This document shows, piece after piece, positions 42,546 to 52,390 of a stretch of 64,000 bases of DNA. The notes beneath the pieces were generated by a model. It was not told where the DNA came from. It searched no databases and saw only the letters and a list, made by a program, of their open reading frames with translations. Within the stretch, counting starts at the first letter, position 1; each line of letters starts with the position of its first letter. Origin of the DNA: Streptomyces sporangiiformans (GTDB lineage Bacteria; Actinomycetota; Actinomycetes; Streptomycetales; Streptomycetaceae); contig NZ_VCHX02000320.1 in assembly GCF_005768555.2 (NCBI RefSeq), positions 70,484-134,483 on the forward strand. The letters are read 5' to 3'. The translations under genes and the position numbers were made by a program.

Positions 42546-43895
42546 TCACGATGCCCTGGCCCGCGCCGCCGCCAGCAGCGAGTCCCAGTCCGGCAGCTTC
42601 ACCACACCACGCCCCAGCGAGGCGCCCAGCTCCAACTCCGCCTGCTCGATCGCCCGCCAGCCGGCCCACTCGACCGGTCGCAGCCCTTCCGCGCGCAGTG
42701 CGGCGAGCGGATCGTCCGGCAGCTCACGCCGTGCGAGCACGGGCGCGTCCTCCAGCAGCGAGGACACCGTCTCCTTCGCGCACGGCCGGTTGGTGCCGAT
42801 GACGCCCGTCGGCCCCCGCTTGATCCACCCCGCCACGTACTCGCCCGGCGCCACCGAGTTGTCGCGCAGGACCCGCCCCGCCAGATGCGGCACCGTGCCG
42901 TGCTCCGCGTCGAACGGCAGCCCGTCGATCGGCACTCCGCGGTACCCGACCGAGCGCAGCACCAGCTGCGCGTCGATGTCCTCGTACCGCCCCGTGCCCG
43001 TCACACCGCCGTGTCCGTCCGGAGCCGTTCGCTCGAAGCGCACGGCGCCAACGCTCCCTTGGTCGGCGAGGAATTCGACCGGGCGCAGGAAGAAGCGCAG
43101 CCGGATCCTCCGGGAGCCGCCGCGCGGTGGCTGCGTGGCCCAGCCGCGCAACACCTCGACGTTCCGGCGCTGGGCGGCGGGCAGGCCCGACGGATCGGTG
43201 TACGCCGGATCGAGCGCCAACTCCTCCGGATCCACCACCACTTCGGTGTCGGGCAGGGCGCCCAGTTCCCGCAGCTCCTTGGTGGTGAAGCGGGCCTGCG
43301 AGGGGCCGCGTCGGCCCACCATCTGAATCTCCCGCACCTGGCTGTGACTCAGCGCGGCGAGCGCCGCCTGCGGCATGTCCGTCGGGCTCAGCTCCGCGGC
43401 ACCACGGGCCAGCATCCGGGTCACGTCCACCGCGACGTTCCCGACTCCTATGACGACCGCCGCCCGCGCGCCGAGCACGAAACCGTCCGGGGCGGCGTCC
43501 GGGTGCGCGCTGTACCAGGAGACGAACTCGGTCGCCGACCAGCTGCCCGGCAGCTCCTCGCCCGGCACCCCGAGACGCCGGTCGGTGGCGGCGCCCACGC
43601 AGTACACGACCGCGTGGTACAGCTCCCGCAGCCGGGAGGTGGGCACCCCGTCCGGGCCGACCTGGACGCCGCCCAGGAACCGCACCCGCTCATGCTCCAG
43701 CACCGTACGCAGGTTGTTCTGCAGGGACTTGATCTTCTCGTGGTCGGGTGCCACGCCGTAACGCACCAGACCGTACGGGCACGGCAGCCGGTCGAGGACA
43801 TCCACCCGGACCCCGGGCACCTGGCTCTGCTGGACGAGACCCTGCGCGGCATAGACCCCGCTCGGCCCCGAGCCGACCACGGCGACGTGCAGCAC
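42546..43895 (-). CDS. Ferredoxin-NADP reductase, FprA-like FAD oxidoreductase
   Basis: 449 residues from GTG 43895 (AAGGAG upstream). FAD-binding HVAVVGSGPSGVYAAQGLVQ at residues 3-22, DRLPCPYGLVRYGVAPDHEK in the glutathione-reductase-like fold, NADP motif VVIGVGNVAVDVTRMLARG, and the late GWIKRGPTGVIGTNRPCAKE typical of adrenodoxin-reductase-like FprA proteins. It passes electrons from NADPH to ferredoxin, for example for cytochrome P450. Confidence 0.93.
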   Translation of the reverse strand: MLHVAVVGSGPSGVYAAQGLVQQSQVPGVRVDVLDRLPCPYGLVRYGVAPDHEKIKSLQNNLRTVLEHERVRFLGGVQVGPDGVPTSRLRELYHAVVYCVGAATDRRLGVPGEELPGSWSATEFVSWYSAHPDAAPDGFVLGARAAVVIGVGNVAVDVTRMLARGAAELSPTDMPQAALAALSHSQVREIQMVGRRGPSQARFTTKELRELGALPDTEVVVDPEELALDPAYTDPSGLPAAQRRNVEVLRGWATQPPRGGSRRIRLRFFLRPVEFLADQGSVGAVRFERTAPDGHGGVTGTGRYEDIDAQLVLRSVGYRGVPIDGLPFDAEHGTVPHLAGRVLRDNSVAPGEYVAGWIKRGPTGVIGTNRPCAKETVSSLLEDAPVLARRELPDDPLAALRAEGLRPVEWAGWRAIEQAELELGASLGRGVVKLPDWDSLLAAARARAS

Positions 43896-44117
43896 GGCGG
43901 GACTCCTTCCCCGAGAAGAACGAGGGGATCGCTGATGGTTTCCAGGATCGCACCACGCCGCACACCATGGGAGGGGACGCGCCGCACACGACGGGAGGGG
44001 ACGGCGGCGCACAGCGCACCAGGGGGGCGCGCGGAGCTGCGCCGACGGAGTGCCGTGGCGTCGGCCCGCATGCGTGCCTGAGCGGAGTGAATGTGATGAT
44101 GCGGTTACGTTGCGTGT

Positions 44118-44645
44118 GTGCTGGAAGCATCGTTTCTTGATCTTTCCGATCGCCATCGGCTGGATGGCGCGGTGTCCGTGTGGCCCGCATGGGAGGTGCG
44201 GGACCACCACACCGCCACGACGTGGTGCAACGTCCGGCTGGCCTTCGACGACGGCGCCCAGGTCGACGTACTCGCCGTGCTGTGCGAGGGAGCGGTCTCC
44301 ATCGAGGACGTACGCGCCCGGCCGCCCCTCTCGCTCGATGACTTGGCGGTGCTTTCCGACTGGATCGAGGGCCCGCTCCAGGAGGCGTACGGAGTCGCGG
44401 TCGAGCCGGCGGGCGCCGCCGTCGGTGACGACGCCCCGGAGAAGCGGCACGCGCGCCCCGGGTGGCCGCGAGGGGTCGAGGGACGGCGCGCGGTCGCCGA
44501 GGTGTACCTGGCGGCCCAGGAAGTCGGTCACGATGCGGTGCTGGCGGTGATGTGCGCGACCGGCCGCAGCCGCCGCGGCGCGCTCAGGCTGATCGCCGCG
44601 GCGCGCGACGCGGGCTTCCTGACCCCGCGCCACGCCCGCCGGTGA
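44118..44645 (+). CDS. Uncharacterised actinobacterial protein (DUF6214-like)
   Basis: 175 residues from GTG 44118. Residues 1-75 are acidic, with the pattern VSVWPAWEVRDHHTATTWCN; the C-terminal part (about 115-175) is helix-rich and ends in RRGALRLIAAARDAGFLTPR. It looks like a Streptomyces-restricted family (recalled as DUF6214, unverified). No signal or membrane segment, cytoplasmic. Confidence 0.65.
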   Translation: MLEASFLDLSDRHRLDGAVSVWPAWEVRDHHTATTWCNVRLAFDDGAQVDVLAVLCEGAVSIEDVRARPPLSLDDLAVLSDWIEGPLQEAYGVAVEPAGAAVGDDAPEKRHARPGWPRGVEGRRAVAEVYLAAQEVGHDAVLAVMCATGRSRRGALRLIAAARDAGFLTPRHARR

Positions 44646-44676
44646 GGAGCGCGTGACGGCCGGGGCCGTCTCCGCG

Positions 44677-45327
44677 TCAGGCCATGTCGCGCATCTTGCT
44701 GATCTCGGTCGTCTGCTGCGCGATCACGTCGTCGGCCATCTCGCCGACCTGGATGTTGTTGCCCTGCGCGAGTACATCCGTGGCCATGGTGATCGCCCCT
44801 TCGTGATGGGTGATCATCAGCGTCAGGAACAGTTCGTCGAAGGCCTCGCCCTTCGCCGCGCGCAACTTCTTCAGTTGTGCCTCGGTCGCCATGCCCGGCA
44901 TCGCCTCGTGGTCGTGCGTCCCGGCCTTCTCGTCGCGGCCATGGGCCTTCTGCCAGCGCTTCATGGCGTCGATCTCAGGTCCCTGCGCCGCCGCGATGCG
45001 CTCGGCGAGCCGCTTCACCTGGGTCGACTCCGCGCGCTTCGGGGCGAGTTCGGTCATGTCCAAGGCCTGGGAGTGATGCTGGATCATCTTGCGCGCGTAG
45101 TCGAAGTCCGCCGCGTTGGGGGAGTCGTCGTCGGTGCGCTGCTTCGCGGCGTCCTCGGCGGAGAGTGTCTGCGCCGCCTCGCCCGGCTTGCCCGGAGCGA
45201 TCACCGAAGGGCCCGTACCCGAAGCGGAATCCGGCTTGTCGTCCGAACCGGTGCAGCCCGCGAGTGCGAGGACTGCGGCCGTCACGGCGGCGGTGGCCAG
45301 GTGGCGGAACGAACGGGGTAAGAGCAC
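44677..45327 (-). CDS. DUF305 lipoprotein
   Basis: 216 residues from GTG 45327 (AGGAGG upstream). Signal peptide with lipobox VLALAGC, then a short linker and a DUF305 domain: FDYARKMIQHHSQALDMTEL and LFLTLMITHHEGAITMATDV, the two M-I-x-H-H motifs that in relatives bind copper or hold a heme-like site. Anchored outside the cell. Diverges from the LVIVD gene. Confidence 0.9.
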   Translation of the reverse strand: MLLPRSFRHLATAAVTAAVLALAGCTGSDDKPDSASGTGPSVIAPGKPGEAAQTLSAEDAAKQRTDDDSPNAADFDYARKMIQHHSQALDMTELAPKRAESTQVKRLAERIAAAQGPEIDAMKRWQKAHGRDEKAGTHDHEAMPGMATEAQLKKLRAAKGEAFDELFLTLMITHHEGAITMATDVLAQGNNIQVGEMADDVIAQQTTEISKMRDMA

Positions 45328-45520
45328 TGCGACCTCCTGTGGCGCACGGGATGACAACCACGTTGTGGGTGTTGAGAACCGTCCTAGCACGCTTCCGCTC
45401 ACCCGCGATCGGAAAGATTCATTACGAATCTGTTGCCCTCTGTTGATCTGTGCATGATGCCGACGATACTGCGGTGGTGCCTGAACCGTTCACTTGCGAA
45501 CGGCACTAAGGGAGGATGCA

Positions 45521-47023
45521 GTGACCCTGTTAAGCAACCACCGAACGCGGCGCAGACGCCTGGGAGTTGCCGCCACCGCGGCCGGACTTCTGGCCGCGCT
45601 GCTCACGGCCGGTCCGGCCGTCGCGACCCCGGACCCCGGCGACAAGCCGGCCACGCCGGAGAAGGTCTCCAAGAGCGAGGCGGCCGAGGCCCGGGCCGCG
45701 ATAGCCAACGGCGAGATACCCGGCAAGGACGAGATCGTCCACTCGGCCAACATCAAGCACCTCGGCAACATCCCCAAGGACGCGCTGCCCGGCACCAACT
45801 CGGACCTGGCCTTCCAGGGGAAGTACGCGTACGCCGGCAACTACGACGGCTTCCGCATCTTCGACATCAGCGACCCGAAGGCCCCCAAGACGGTCTCCCA
45901 GGTGCTGTGCCCCGGCTCGCAGAACGACATCTCCGTGTCCGGGAACCTGCTCTTCCTCTCCACCGACTCCTCGCGCAGCGACAGCTCCTGCAACAGCACC
46001 ACGCAGCCGGCGACCGAGAAGTCCTCCTGGGAGGGCATGAAGGTCTTCGACATCAGCGACAAGTCCAACCCGAAGTACGTGGCGGCCGTCGAGACCGCGT
46101 GCGGCTCGCACACGCACACGCTGGTGCCGGAGCGCAAGAACGTCTACGTCTACGTCTCCTCGTACTCACCGAGCGCCACCTTCCCCGACTGCCAGCCGCC
46201 GCACGACGGCATCTCGGTCATCAAGGTGCCGCGAAAGGCTCCCGCGAAGGCGGCGGTTGTCGGCTTCCCGGTGCTCTTCCCCGGTGAGGGTCCCGACGGT
46301 GGCGGCAACCCCGGCTCGCCGACGAACCCGGGCGTCTCCAAGACCACCGGCTGCCACGACATCACCGTGCTGCCCTCCAAGGACCTAGCGGCGGGCGCCT
46401 GCATGGGCGACGGCATTCTGTTCTCCATCAAGGACCCGGAGAACCCGAAGGTCATCGACCAGGTCGAGGACAACGTGAACTTCGCGTTCTGGCACTCGGC
46501 GACCTTCAACCAGAAGGCCAACAAGGTCGTCTTCACCGACGAGCTCGGTGGCGGCGGTGCCGCCACCTGCAACGCGGAGATCGGGCCGAACCGGGGCGCC
46601 GACGGCATCTACGAGGTCGTCGGCAAGGGCGACAAGCGCAAGCTCGTCTTCAAGAGCTACTACAAGATCCCGCGCCACCAGGCGGACACCGAGAACTGCG
46701 TGGCCCACAACGGCTCGCTGATCCCCGTCAAGGGCAAGGACATCATGGTCCAGGCCTGGTATCAGGGCGGCGTCTCCGTCTGGGACTTCACCAACTCCTC
46801 GAAGCCCAAGGAGATCGGCTACTTCGAGCGTGGCCCGCTGTCCACGGACGCCCTCATGGGTGGCGGCTCCTGGTCGGCCTACTACTACAACGGCTACATC
46901 TACTCGAACGACATGGTCAAGGGCTTCGACGTCCTGAAGATCAGCGACAAGCGCACGGACCCGGCGAAGAAGGTTCGGGTGCCCGAGCTGAACGTGCAGA
47001 CGCAGCCGGACTACTTCGACTGA
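45521..47023 (+). CDS. Secreted LVIVD-repeat protein
   Basis: 500 residues from GTG 45521 (GGAGG 45511-45515). Basic N-terminus and hydrophobic core RRRRLGVAATAAGLLAALL with AVA cleavage site: secreted. The body is a beta-propeller of LVIVD-type repeats (DGFRIFDISDPKAPKTVSQ, GMKVFDISDKSNPKYVAAV, GILFSIKDPENPKVIDQV, SVWDFTNSSKPKEIGYFE). Common in Streptomyces; exact role unknown, perhaps extracellular binding. Confidence 0.87.
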   Translation: MTLLSNHRTRRRRLGVAATAAGLLAALLTAGPAVATPDPGDKPATPEKVSKSEAAEARAAIANGEIPGKDEIVHSANIKHLGNIPKDALPGTNSDLAFQGKYAYAGNYDGFRIFDISDPKAPKTVSQVLCPGSQNDISVSGNLLFLSTDSSRSDSSCNSTTQPATEKSSWEGMKVFDISDKSNPKYVAAVETACGSHTHTLVPERKNVYVYVSSYSPSATFPDCQPPHDGISVIKVPRKAPAKAAVVGFPVLFPGEGPDGGGNPGSPTNPGVSKTTGCHDITVLPSKDLAAGACMGDGILFSIKDPENPKVIDQVEDNVNFAFWHSATFNQKANKVVFTDELGGGGAATCNAEIGPNRGADGIYEVVGKGDKRKLVFKSYYKIPRHQADTENCVAHNGSLIPVKGKDIMVQAWYQGGVSVWDFTNSSKPKEIGYFERGPLSTDALMGGGSWSAYYYNGYIYSNDMVKGFDVLKISDKRTDPAKKVRVPELNVQTQPDYFD

Positions 47024-47694
47024 CCGGCCCGGTCCGCGGCACGATCCTCAGGCGAGAAGAACCGTGAGAGGTTCTTGTCGTACGTCCCGTCGGGCGCCTC
47101 GGCGTCCGGCGGGACACCCTGCTCCCAGTCGAGTCCGTAGCGCCGGAACAGCTCGGCCCGAAGGACCGGCAGGGACATCGGGACACCTGGCACCAGAGCC
47201 GCGTAGACCGCGCCCATCAGCAGCGCGCGCAGCATCGGATAGTCGACCGCGGCGTCCCGCGAACCGTAGCGGGCCATGGTGTCGTTGAGCAGTTCCGCCA
47301 GGCGCTGCTGCTCCGCGCACCGCACGAAACCTTCGCCCTGCAGGATGCCCGCCATGTGCTGGCGCATCAGCACGGGATGGTCTCGGGTCAGACCCAGGAT
47401 CGCGTCGATGGCCCGCGCCATGAGCTCCCGGCCGTCCTCGGTGCGCGGCTCGCGCTCCAGCGCCTCCTGGAGCGTGCAGTGCATCAGCCGGTGGACAGCC
47501 GACTGCACCAGCTGCCGCTTGCCCGGGAAGTAGTACGAGACGAGACCGCGCGCCGAGCCCGCCCGGTCCGCGATGTCACCAAGTGTTGTCGCCTCGTAAC
47601 CATGCTCGCTGACCAGCTCGAGCGCCGCCTGCAGAAGCTTCTCCCGGGAACGCCGCCGCAGCTCTTCATTGACCGAGCGGCTGCGCGGGGACAT
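47011..47694 (-). CDS. TetR-family transcriptional regulator
   Basis: 227 residues. N-terminal helix-turn-helix (LVSEHGYEATTLGDIADRAG, then SARGLVSYYFPGKRQLV), C-terminal ligand-binding helices. A symmetric site at 47710-47728 just upstream suggests autoregulation. Its 3' end overlaps the convergent LVIVD gene by 13 bp. Confidence 0.93.
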   Translation of the reverse strand: MSPRSRSVNEELRRRSREKLLQAALELVSEHGYEATTLGDIADRAGSARGLVSYYFPGKRQLVQSAVHRLMHCTLQEALEREPRTEDGRELMARAIDAILGLTRDHPVLMRQHMAGILQGEGFVRCAEQQRLAELLNDTMARYGSRDAAVDYPMLRALLMGAVYAALVPGVPMSLPVLRAELFRRYGLDWEQGVPPDAEAPDGTYDKNLSRFFSPEDRAADRAGQSK

Positions 47695-47709
47695 CCTGTA
47701 ACTCCTGCG

Positions 47710-47728
47710 TTGACTGGCTGCCAGCCAA
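47710..47728. promoter_or_regulatory. TetR operator
   Basis: TTGACTGG-CTG-CCAGCCAA forms inverted arms matching at 7 of 8 positions, 16 bp before the TetR start. Confidence 0.6.
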
Positions 47729-47850
47729 CTATACTCAGCGCGTCCCGAGGCGAACCCTTCCAGGGTCCCTTCGGGCTGCCGTCCGCCTGGGCGACGCGGG
47801 GGATCGTCCAGGCGGACGCACAGGTGTGGCCGGGAGCCCGGCCACGGCCT

Positions 47851-48543
47851 TCAGCGGATGAGGTCCAGGACCGGGCGGAGGCTGTCCGGCCGCCTGCTGA
47901 CCGGCAGGTGGTCGACGAAGTGCACCCCGCAGCCCAGAGCCGCCGCGCCGCCGTCCGCGCGGCGGTCGTCTCCGACCATCAGCGCGTCCCGCGGGTCGGT
48001 GCCGAGCGCCTCGCACGCGGTCGCGAACAGGCGCGGATCCGGCTTCTGGATGCCGTGCTCGTACGACAGTACGTAGGCGCCGACGTACGGGTCGAGGCCG
48101 TGGTCACGGAAGATCGGCCGCAGATCCCAGCCGATGTTGCTGACGACGCCGACGGCGACACCGCGCTCGCGCAGCGCGCCGAGCACCTCGGCCGTATCGG
48201 GGTAGGGCTGCCAGGCGGCCGGGGTCATGTGGCGGTCGTACAGCGCGTCGTGCAGCGCCGGATCGGGGAGCGGTACCTGGCGGGAGAGTCCGGTGTACGC
48301 GGCGCGGTGCAGCTCGGCGCTCTTGTCGCGGATGTCCCACACGGCGGCGACGGCGTCAGGTAACCGCCCGGAGGGGAAGGCGCCGCCCGGCAGCGCGCCC
48401 GCCGTCTCCAGGTCCCGCGCCGCCCGGATCAGCTCCGGTTCGGGCAGGAGGACGTCGGCCTCGGCCAGCACCGCGCGCAGCCAGGACTCGGTGGATTCGA
48501 TACGGAAAAGGGTTCCGGAGAAGTCGAACAGAACGGCAGCCAT
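47851..48543 (-). CDS. HAD-family hydrolase
   Basis: 230 residues. Motif I FDFSGTLFRIE (Asp nucleophile, with Ser instead of the second acid-containing DxDGT pattern), VVSNIGWDLRPIF (motif II), KPDPRLF Lys, and VGDDRRADGGAA (motif IV). Cap helices 20-110. It is a haloacid dehalogenase-like phosphatase of unknown substrate; the change DFDGT to DFSGT is noted in other family members. Confidence 0.86.
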   Translation of the reverse strand: MAAVLFDFSGTLFRIESTESWLRAVLAEADVLLPEPELIRAARDLETAGALPGGAFPSGRLPDAVAAVWDIRDKSAELHRAAYTGLSRQVPLPDPALHDALYDRHMTPAAWQPYPDTAEVLGALRERGVAVGVVSNIGWDLRPIFRDHGLDPYVGAYVLSYEHGIQKPDPRLFATACEALGTDPRDALMVGDDRRADGGAAALGCGVHFVDHLPVSRRPDSLRPVLDLIR

Positions 48544-48623
48544 GTGCGGGACCCTACCGATACCGCAGGCCGTACCGATGCGGTCCCGATGCGGTCCCGC
48601 CGGCGCGCGGCCTCGTGGGAAGA

Positions 48624-49304
48624 TCAGGCCGCAGGGGCTCTCCACCGCTCGTACGACGCCACCGCCAGCGCCACGATCAGGGCTCCGAGCAACCAGCCGC
48701 CGAGCACGTCCGTGGGCCAGTGCACGCCCAGCCAGATCCGGGTGAGGCCCACGCCGAGGACGGAGACCGCCGCGAGGGTCAGCGCGACACGCCACAGGAC
48801 GCGTCCGGCGTCGTACAGGCGCAGGAGCCAGAGCAGCAGGCCGCAGACGACCGCGGCCGTCAGGGCGTGGCCGGAGGGGAAGGCCGCGTAGTGGGCCGAG
48901 TCCACGGGGTCGGGCCAGACGGGGCGGTCCCGGCCGATCGCGGCCTTCAGCCCCTGCTGCAGCAGGGTGCCGAGCGCGCACGTGGCCGTCAGCCACAGGG
49001 CGAGCCACCACGCCGCGTGCTTCAGGACCAGCCAGATCACGGTCGCGGCGCACAGGGCGCGCATCGTCCAGGGGTCCCACACCCAGTCCGTCAGGATGCG
49101 GAAGGCCTGCGTGGTGTCGGGGTCGTCGACCGCCCAGCGATGCGTCGTGCGTGCGATGTCGCCGTCGAGGTCCATGAGCGGGTCCCAGGACACGGCGACC
49201 AGTACGAGCAGCAGCACGGAGGGAACGGCGAGGGCCACCGCGGCGCGGAGGGCGGTCCCGGGTGCCCGCGTGTGGGGTGGCGAGTCAACGGGTGGGGAGT
49301 GCAT
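48624..49304 (-). CDS. PAP2-family membrane phosphatase
   Basis: 226 residues, about six membrane segments. The phosphatase signature is complete: KAAIGRDRP (K-x6-RP), PSGHALTA and TRIWLGVHWPTDV (x-R-x5-H-x3-D). It probably dephosphorylates a polyprenyl or lipid phosphate outside the membrane. Confidence 0.92.
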   Translation of the reverse strand: MHSPPVDSPPHTRAPGTALRAAVALAVPSVLLLVLVAVSWDPLMDLDGDIARTTHRWAVDDPDTTQAFRILTDWVWDPWTMRALCAATVIWLVLKHAAWWLALWLTATCALGTLLQQGLKAAIGRDRPVWPDPVDSAHYAAFPSGHALTAAVVCGLLLWLLRLYDAGRVLWRVALTLAAVSVLGVGLTRIWLGVHWPTDVLGGWLLGALIVALAVASYERWRAPAA

Positions 49305-49346
49305 GCAACGATCCTCGCCGACCGGTGGGGTGGGAAGCCAACCGGG

Positions 49347-50282
49347 CTATCCCAACGCCCGCAGTCCCGGCACGAACGCCACCAGAACGGGGATCACCGG
49401 CACCAGCGCTGCGGCGGCCGTGAGCCGCAGCCGACGGGAGGGCGGGAGGCGGTCCGGGGGAGTGAGCAGACGGTGGACGCGCTGCGGGACATGGGCCTGC
49501 GGGGTGGGGCAGGGGCCGAACACGCCTCGGTCCTCGTTGAGTTCCACCAGCGCGAGGGCGATCGTCAGCCGCCCGAAGCGGCGGGAGGCCATGTCGTCGG
49601 CGGCGAGTTCGACCAGGCGGTGCATCTCGTCGCGGAACGCCGCGAAGACGGGAACCTGCGGAAAGCCGTTGGCCAGCGCGGCCGAGCTGTGCAGCAGCCA
49701 GTCGTGCCGGGCTTGGGCGTGTCCCTGCTCATGGGCGAGCACGGCGTCCAGCTGGCTCCCCTCGAGACGGCGCAACGCGGCGGTGGTGATGACGAGTTGG
49801 GGGGCCGCCCCGGGCAGCCACCAGGCGTCCGGGCGCTCGCCCTCCAGCACGACCAGGCGGTTGGTGCCGGGCTCCTCACCCGGCAACAGCGGGGCGCGTA
49901 CGAGGAGTTCGGCGCGGCGGCGGCGCCGCCGCGCGCGAGCCCGTACGACCTCGCGGACCAGCATCGCCGCACTCCACACGCCGCCGCACGCGAGAGCGAC
50001 CGCGGTCGCCGCGGCCCAGGGGCTCGCTTCGGCGAGGGCGTAGGACTCCACGACGGAGTGCGGGGCGGGGGCGAAGACCCGGCCGCGCACCGCCTGCCAG
50101 GCGGCGGCCGCGCTGAGCGTCATCGACAGCACGCAGCACAGCAGAACGGCCACCACCACGCACTGCCACACCCACAGGGCGACCACCGGTTCGCGGTCCG
50201 GCCAGTCCGTTCGGGCGAGCAGCCGCGGAGCGAGGACGGCGGCCAGGGCGCCGAGCAGCAGCAGTGCCGCGGGGACCATCAT
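49347..50282 (-). CDS. M56-family membrane metallopeptidase (BlaR1-like)
   Basis: 311 residues with four membrane segments and the zinc site HEQGH (184-188), then ELAADDMA with a third ligand. Relatives relay beta-lactam signals by cutting the repressor BlaI, whose gene normally adjoins. No BlaI-type gene is visible on either side, so the partner may be elsewhere. No penicillin-sensor domain at the C-terminus (only DRLPPSRRLRLTA and one membrane span). Confidence 0.86.
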   Translation of the reverse strand: MMVPAALLLLGALAAVLAPRLLARTDWPDREPVVALWVWQCVVVAVLLCCVLSMTLSAAAAWQAVRGRVFAPAPHSVVESYALAEASPWAAATAVALACGGVWSAAMLVREVVRARARRRRRRAELLVRAPLLPGEEPGTNRLVVLEGERPDAWWLPGAAPQLVITTAALRRLEGSQLDAVLAHEQGHAQARHDWLLHSSAALANGFPQVPVFAAFRDEMHRLVELAADDMASRRFGRLTIALALVELNEDRGVFGPCPTPQAHVPQRVHRLLTPPDRLPPSRRLRLTAAAALVPVIPVLVAFVPGLRALG

Positions 50283-50447
50283 GGGTGCAGCCTATGAGCG
50301 GGGCGGTGCCGGAAGGTACGGCCCGGCCCGGCAAGTGACGTAGACCACGGCTTCGTACAGCCGTAGCGCCCGCCGGGGAGGGGGCGCCGAGCCCGGTTGA
50401 GAGCGTGACTCGGAGAGGGATTCAGGGCGGGATTCGGAGCGTGATGG

Positions 50448-50984
50448 TCAGAGCGTGAGGAGCATCGCGAGCATCCCGATGCCCATCGAGAGCCGGCACG
50501 CCCGCGACAGCTCCGGACGATCGCCCCAGCGGGCCGCACGGGTGCCGCCTCCTTCGTGTCCGGCGACAGCGACCGGGACCAGCCGTGTTCCGGTCCACAG
50601 CACGTAGGCGGTGAAGTACACGAGGAGCACTCCCGTCAGCACGGGCACCCCGGAGTGCGCGCCGCGGGCCATCGCCGCCGCCATGTAGACCATCGCGGAC
50701 GCGCCCACCAGATGGTGCAGATGATGCGGACAGGTCCGCGCCGCCCACAGGGCACGCAGCGCGGCCGCGCCGAACACGGCCGTGTAGCCCAGCCACGCCC
50801 ACCGCGGCGGCGTCAGCACCGTGGCGGGCACCGCCATCGCGGCCATGCCGAATCCCATGAGCGCCTCGCCGCCCGCCGCGCGGCGCTGCTCCTCCACGGG
50901 GCTGCGCATCCGCAGCAGACAGTAGGCCCCGGTCGCCGCGCACAGCGCGACGAGCAGCCAGCCTGGTGACGAAGCTCCGTGCAC
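50448..50984 (-). CDS. DUF5134 membrane protein
   Basis: 178 residues from GTG 50984 (GGGGAGG upstream). Six membrane segments; the motifs EALMGFGMAAMA and HHLHHLVGASAMVYMA, and a final MGIGMLAMLLTL, fit DUF5134 proteins of actinomycetes. Function unknown; the His-rich central span could bind copper. Confidence 0.8.
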   Translation of the reverse strand: MHGASSPGWLLVALCAATGAYCLLRMRSPVEEQRRAAGGEALMGFGMAAMAVPATVLTPPRWAWLGYTAVFGAAALRALWAARTCPHHLHHLVGASAMVYMAAAMARGAHSGVPVLTGVLLVYFTAYVLWTGTRLVPVAVAGHEGGGTRAARWGDRPELSRACRLSMGIGMLAMLLTL

Positions 50985-51247
50985 CGCGCACCTCCCCGCT
51001 CGACGGTGCCGAACAGCCCGGTCGAAGAGATGCCCGTGCCGATCGGTGCGCACGCGAGCGCAAGGGTGTACTCGGGGAGCGTGCGCGGTGCACCGAGGGG
51101 CCCTTCCGCGACACCAGGTCAGAAACTTTGCGGTCACCGACCGTTGACATGAGACACAGGTCACTCCTACCTTCAGGCACGCCGGTTCGGGAATCCGGCT
51201 GACGTACGAAATGTCGAACAGCTGTGGGCGGCGGAGGTGCGTACGGG

Positions 51248-52366
51248 GTGTCGAACCGGTTCGACGAGGTCGCCGCGGGCGACCGTGGCCCCGCGGGCGA
51301 CGGCAGCCGCACTCGCGTGAGCGGCGGCAGTCCCACTGCCGCTGCCGTCAACATCGGTGAGATCGCGCGCCTCGCCGGTGTCTCGCGCAGCACGGTCTCG
51401 TACGCGCTGAGCGGCAAGCGGCCGATCTCGGAGCGGACCCGGCTGCGCATTCAGCAAGTCATCGACGAGTACGGCTTCCAGCCCAACGCCAGTGCCCGCG
51501 CGCTGGCCCACGGTCGCACCCGGACCCTCGGCGTGGTCTTCCCGCCGGCCGGCCGCCGCTACACCGACATGCAACTCGACTTCCTCAACGCGGTGATCGA
51601 CGCCGCCGCCGTGCATGACCACGACGTGCTGCTGTCGCGCAGTGGCGAGGGCACGGACGAGGCGTTCGACCGGTTGGTGGGGCAGCGACGCGTGGACGGG
51701 GCGATCCTGATGGAGATCCGCGTCCAGGACTCACGTGTGGACCGGCTCCTCGGCACCGGATTCCCCTTCGTCACCATGGGGCGGACCGCGGACCCCGACG
51801 CCAACTCGTGGGTCGACATGGACTGGACGGAGCTCACCGCACGCTGCGTCCGGCATCTCGCCGAGCTCGGGCACCGGCGGCTCGCCCTGGTGAACCGGCC
51901 CCAGGAGCTGTTCGCCGTCGGATACGAGGCCGCGCACCGCGCCGTCGACGGCTTCCGGGCGGCCGTCGCCGAGCAGGGGCTGACCGGCGAGATCCACCAC
52001 TGCGGGGACGACGCGGCCTCGGGTGAGGCCGCCGTCCGGGAGATCCTCGCCCACGACCCGCTGACGACCGGTCTCGTCGTCCTCAACGAGGCGGCACTCG
52101 TGGGTGTGTACCGGGGACTGGCCCAAGCGGGCCGGTCCGTGCCCGAAGACGTATCGGTGACCGGTATCGCGGGCGCCCGCTGGGCCGAGATGGTCACCCC
52201 GATGATGACCGGCGCCGACAACCCGTCGGATGTCATGGGCCGGCTCGCCGTGGAGCTGCTGCTGGAACGGCTGGCGGATCCTCCGGCGGCGCGGTCCCGG
52301 CACCACCTGCTCGCCCCCGAACTCACCCTGCGCGCGAGCACCGGCCGTGCACCGAACCGCAGTTGA
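51248..52366 (+). CDS. LacI-family regulator of the GH31 sugar system
   Basis: 372 residues from GTG 51248 (GGAGG 51233-51237). The first codons (VSNRFDE) encode the operator itself. Helix-turn-helix NIGEIARLAGVSRSTVSYAL, hinge RTRLRIQQVIDEYGFQPNAS, sugar domain LGVVFPPAGRRYTDMQLDF. It lies directly before the importer and almost certainly represses it and itself, with the sugar as inducer. Confidence 0.93.
   Translation: MSNRFDEVAAGDRGPAGDGSRTRVSGGSPTAAAVNIGEIARLAGVSRSTVSYALSGKRPISERTRLRIQQVIDEYGFQPNASARALAHGRTRTLGVVFPPAGRRYTDMQLDFLNAVIDAAAVHDHDVLLSRSGEGTDEAFDRLVGQRRVDGAILMEIRVQDSRVDRLLGTGFPFVTMGRTADPDANSWVDMDWTELTARCVRHLAELGHRRLALVNRPQELFAVGYEAAHRAVDGFRAAVAEQGLTGEIHHCGDDAASGEAAVREILAHDPLTTGLVVLNEAALVGVYRGLAQAGRSVPEDVSVTGIAGARWAEMVTPMMTGADNPSDVMGRLAVELLLERLADPPAARSRHHLLAPELTLRASTGRAPNRS
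51250..51265. promoter_or_regulatory. LacI operator inside the regulator's own start
   Basis: GTCGAACCGGTTCGAC is a perfect 16-bp palindrome that begins at the third base of the GTG start codon. The same palindrome recurs in the binding-protein start (52393-52408). Confidence 0.85.
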
Positions 52367-52390
52367 ACCACGCACCCCTGGGAGAAACAC

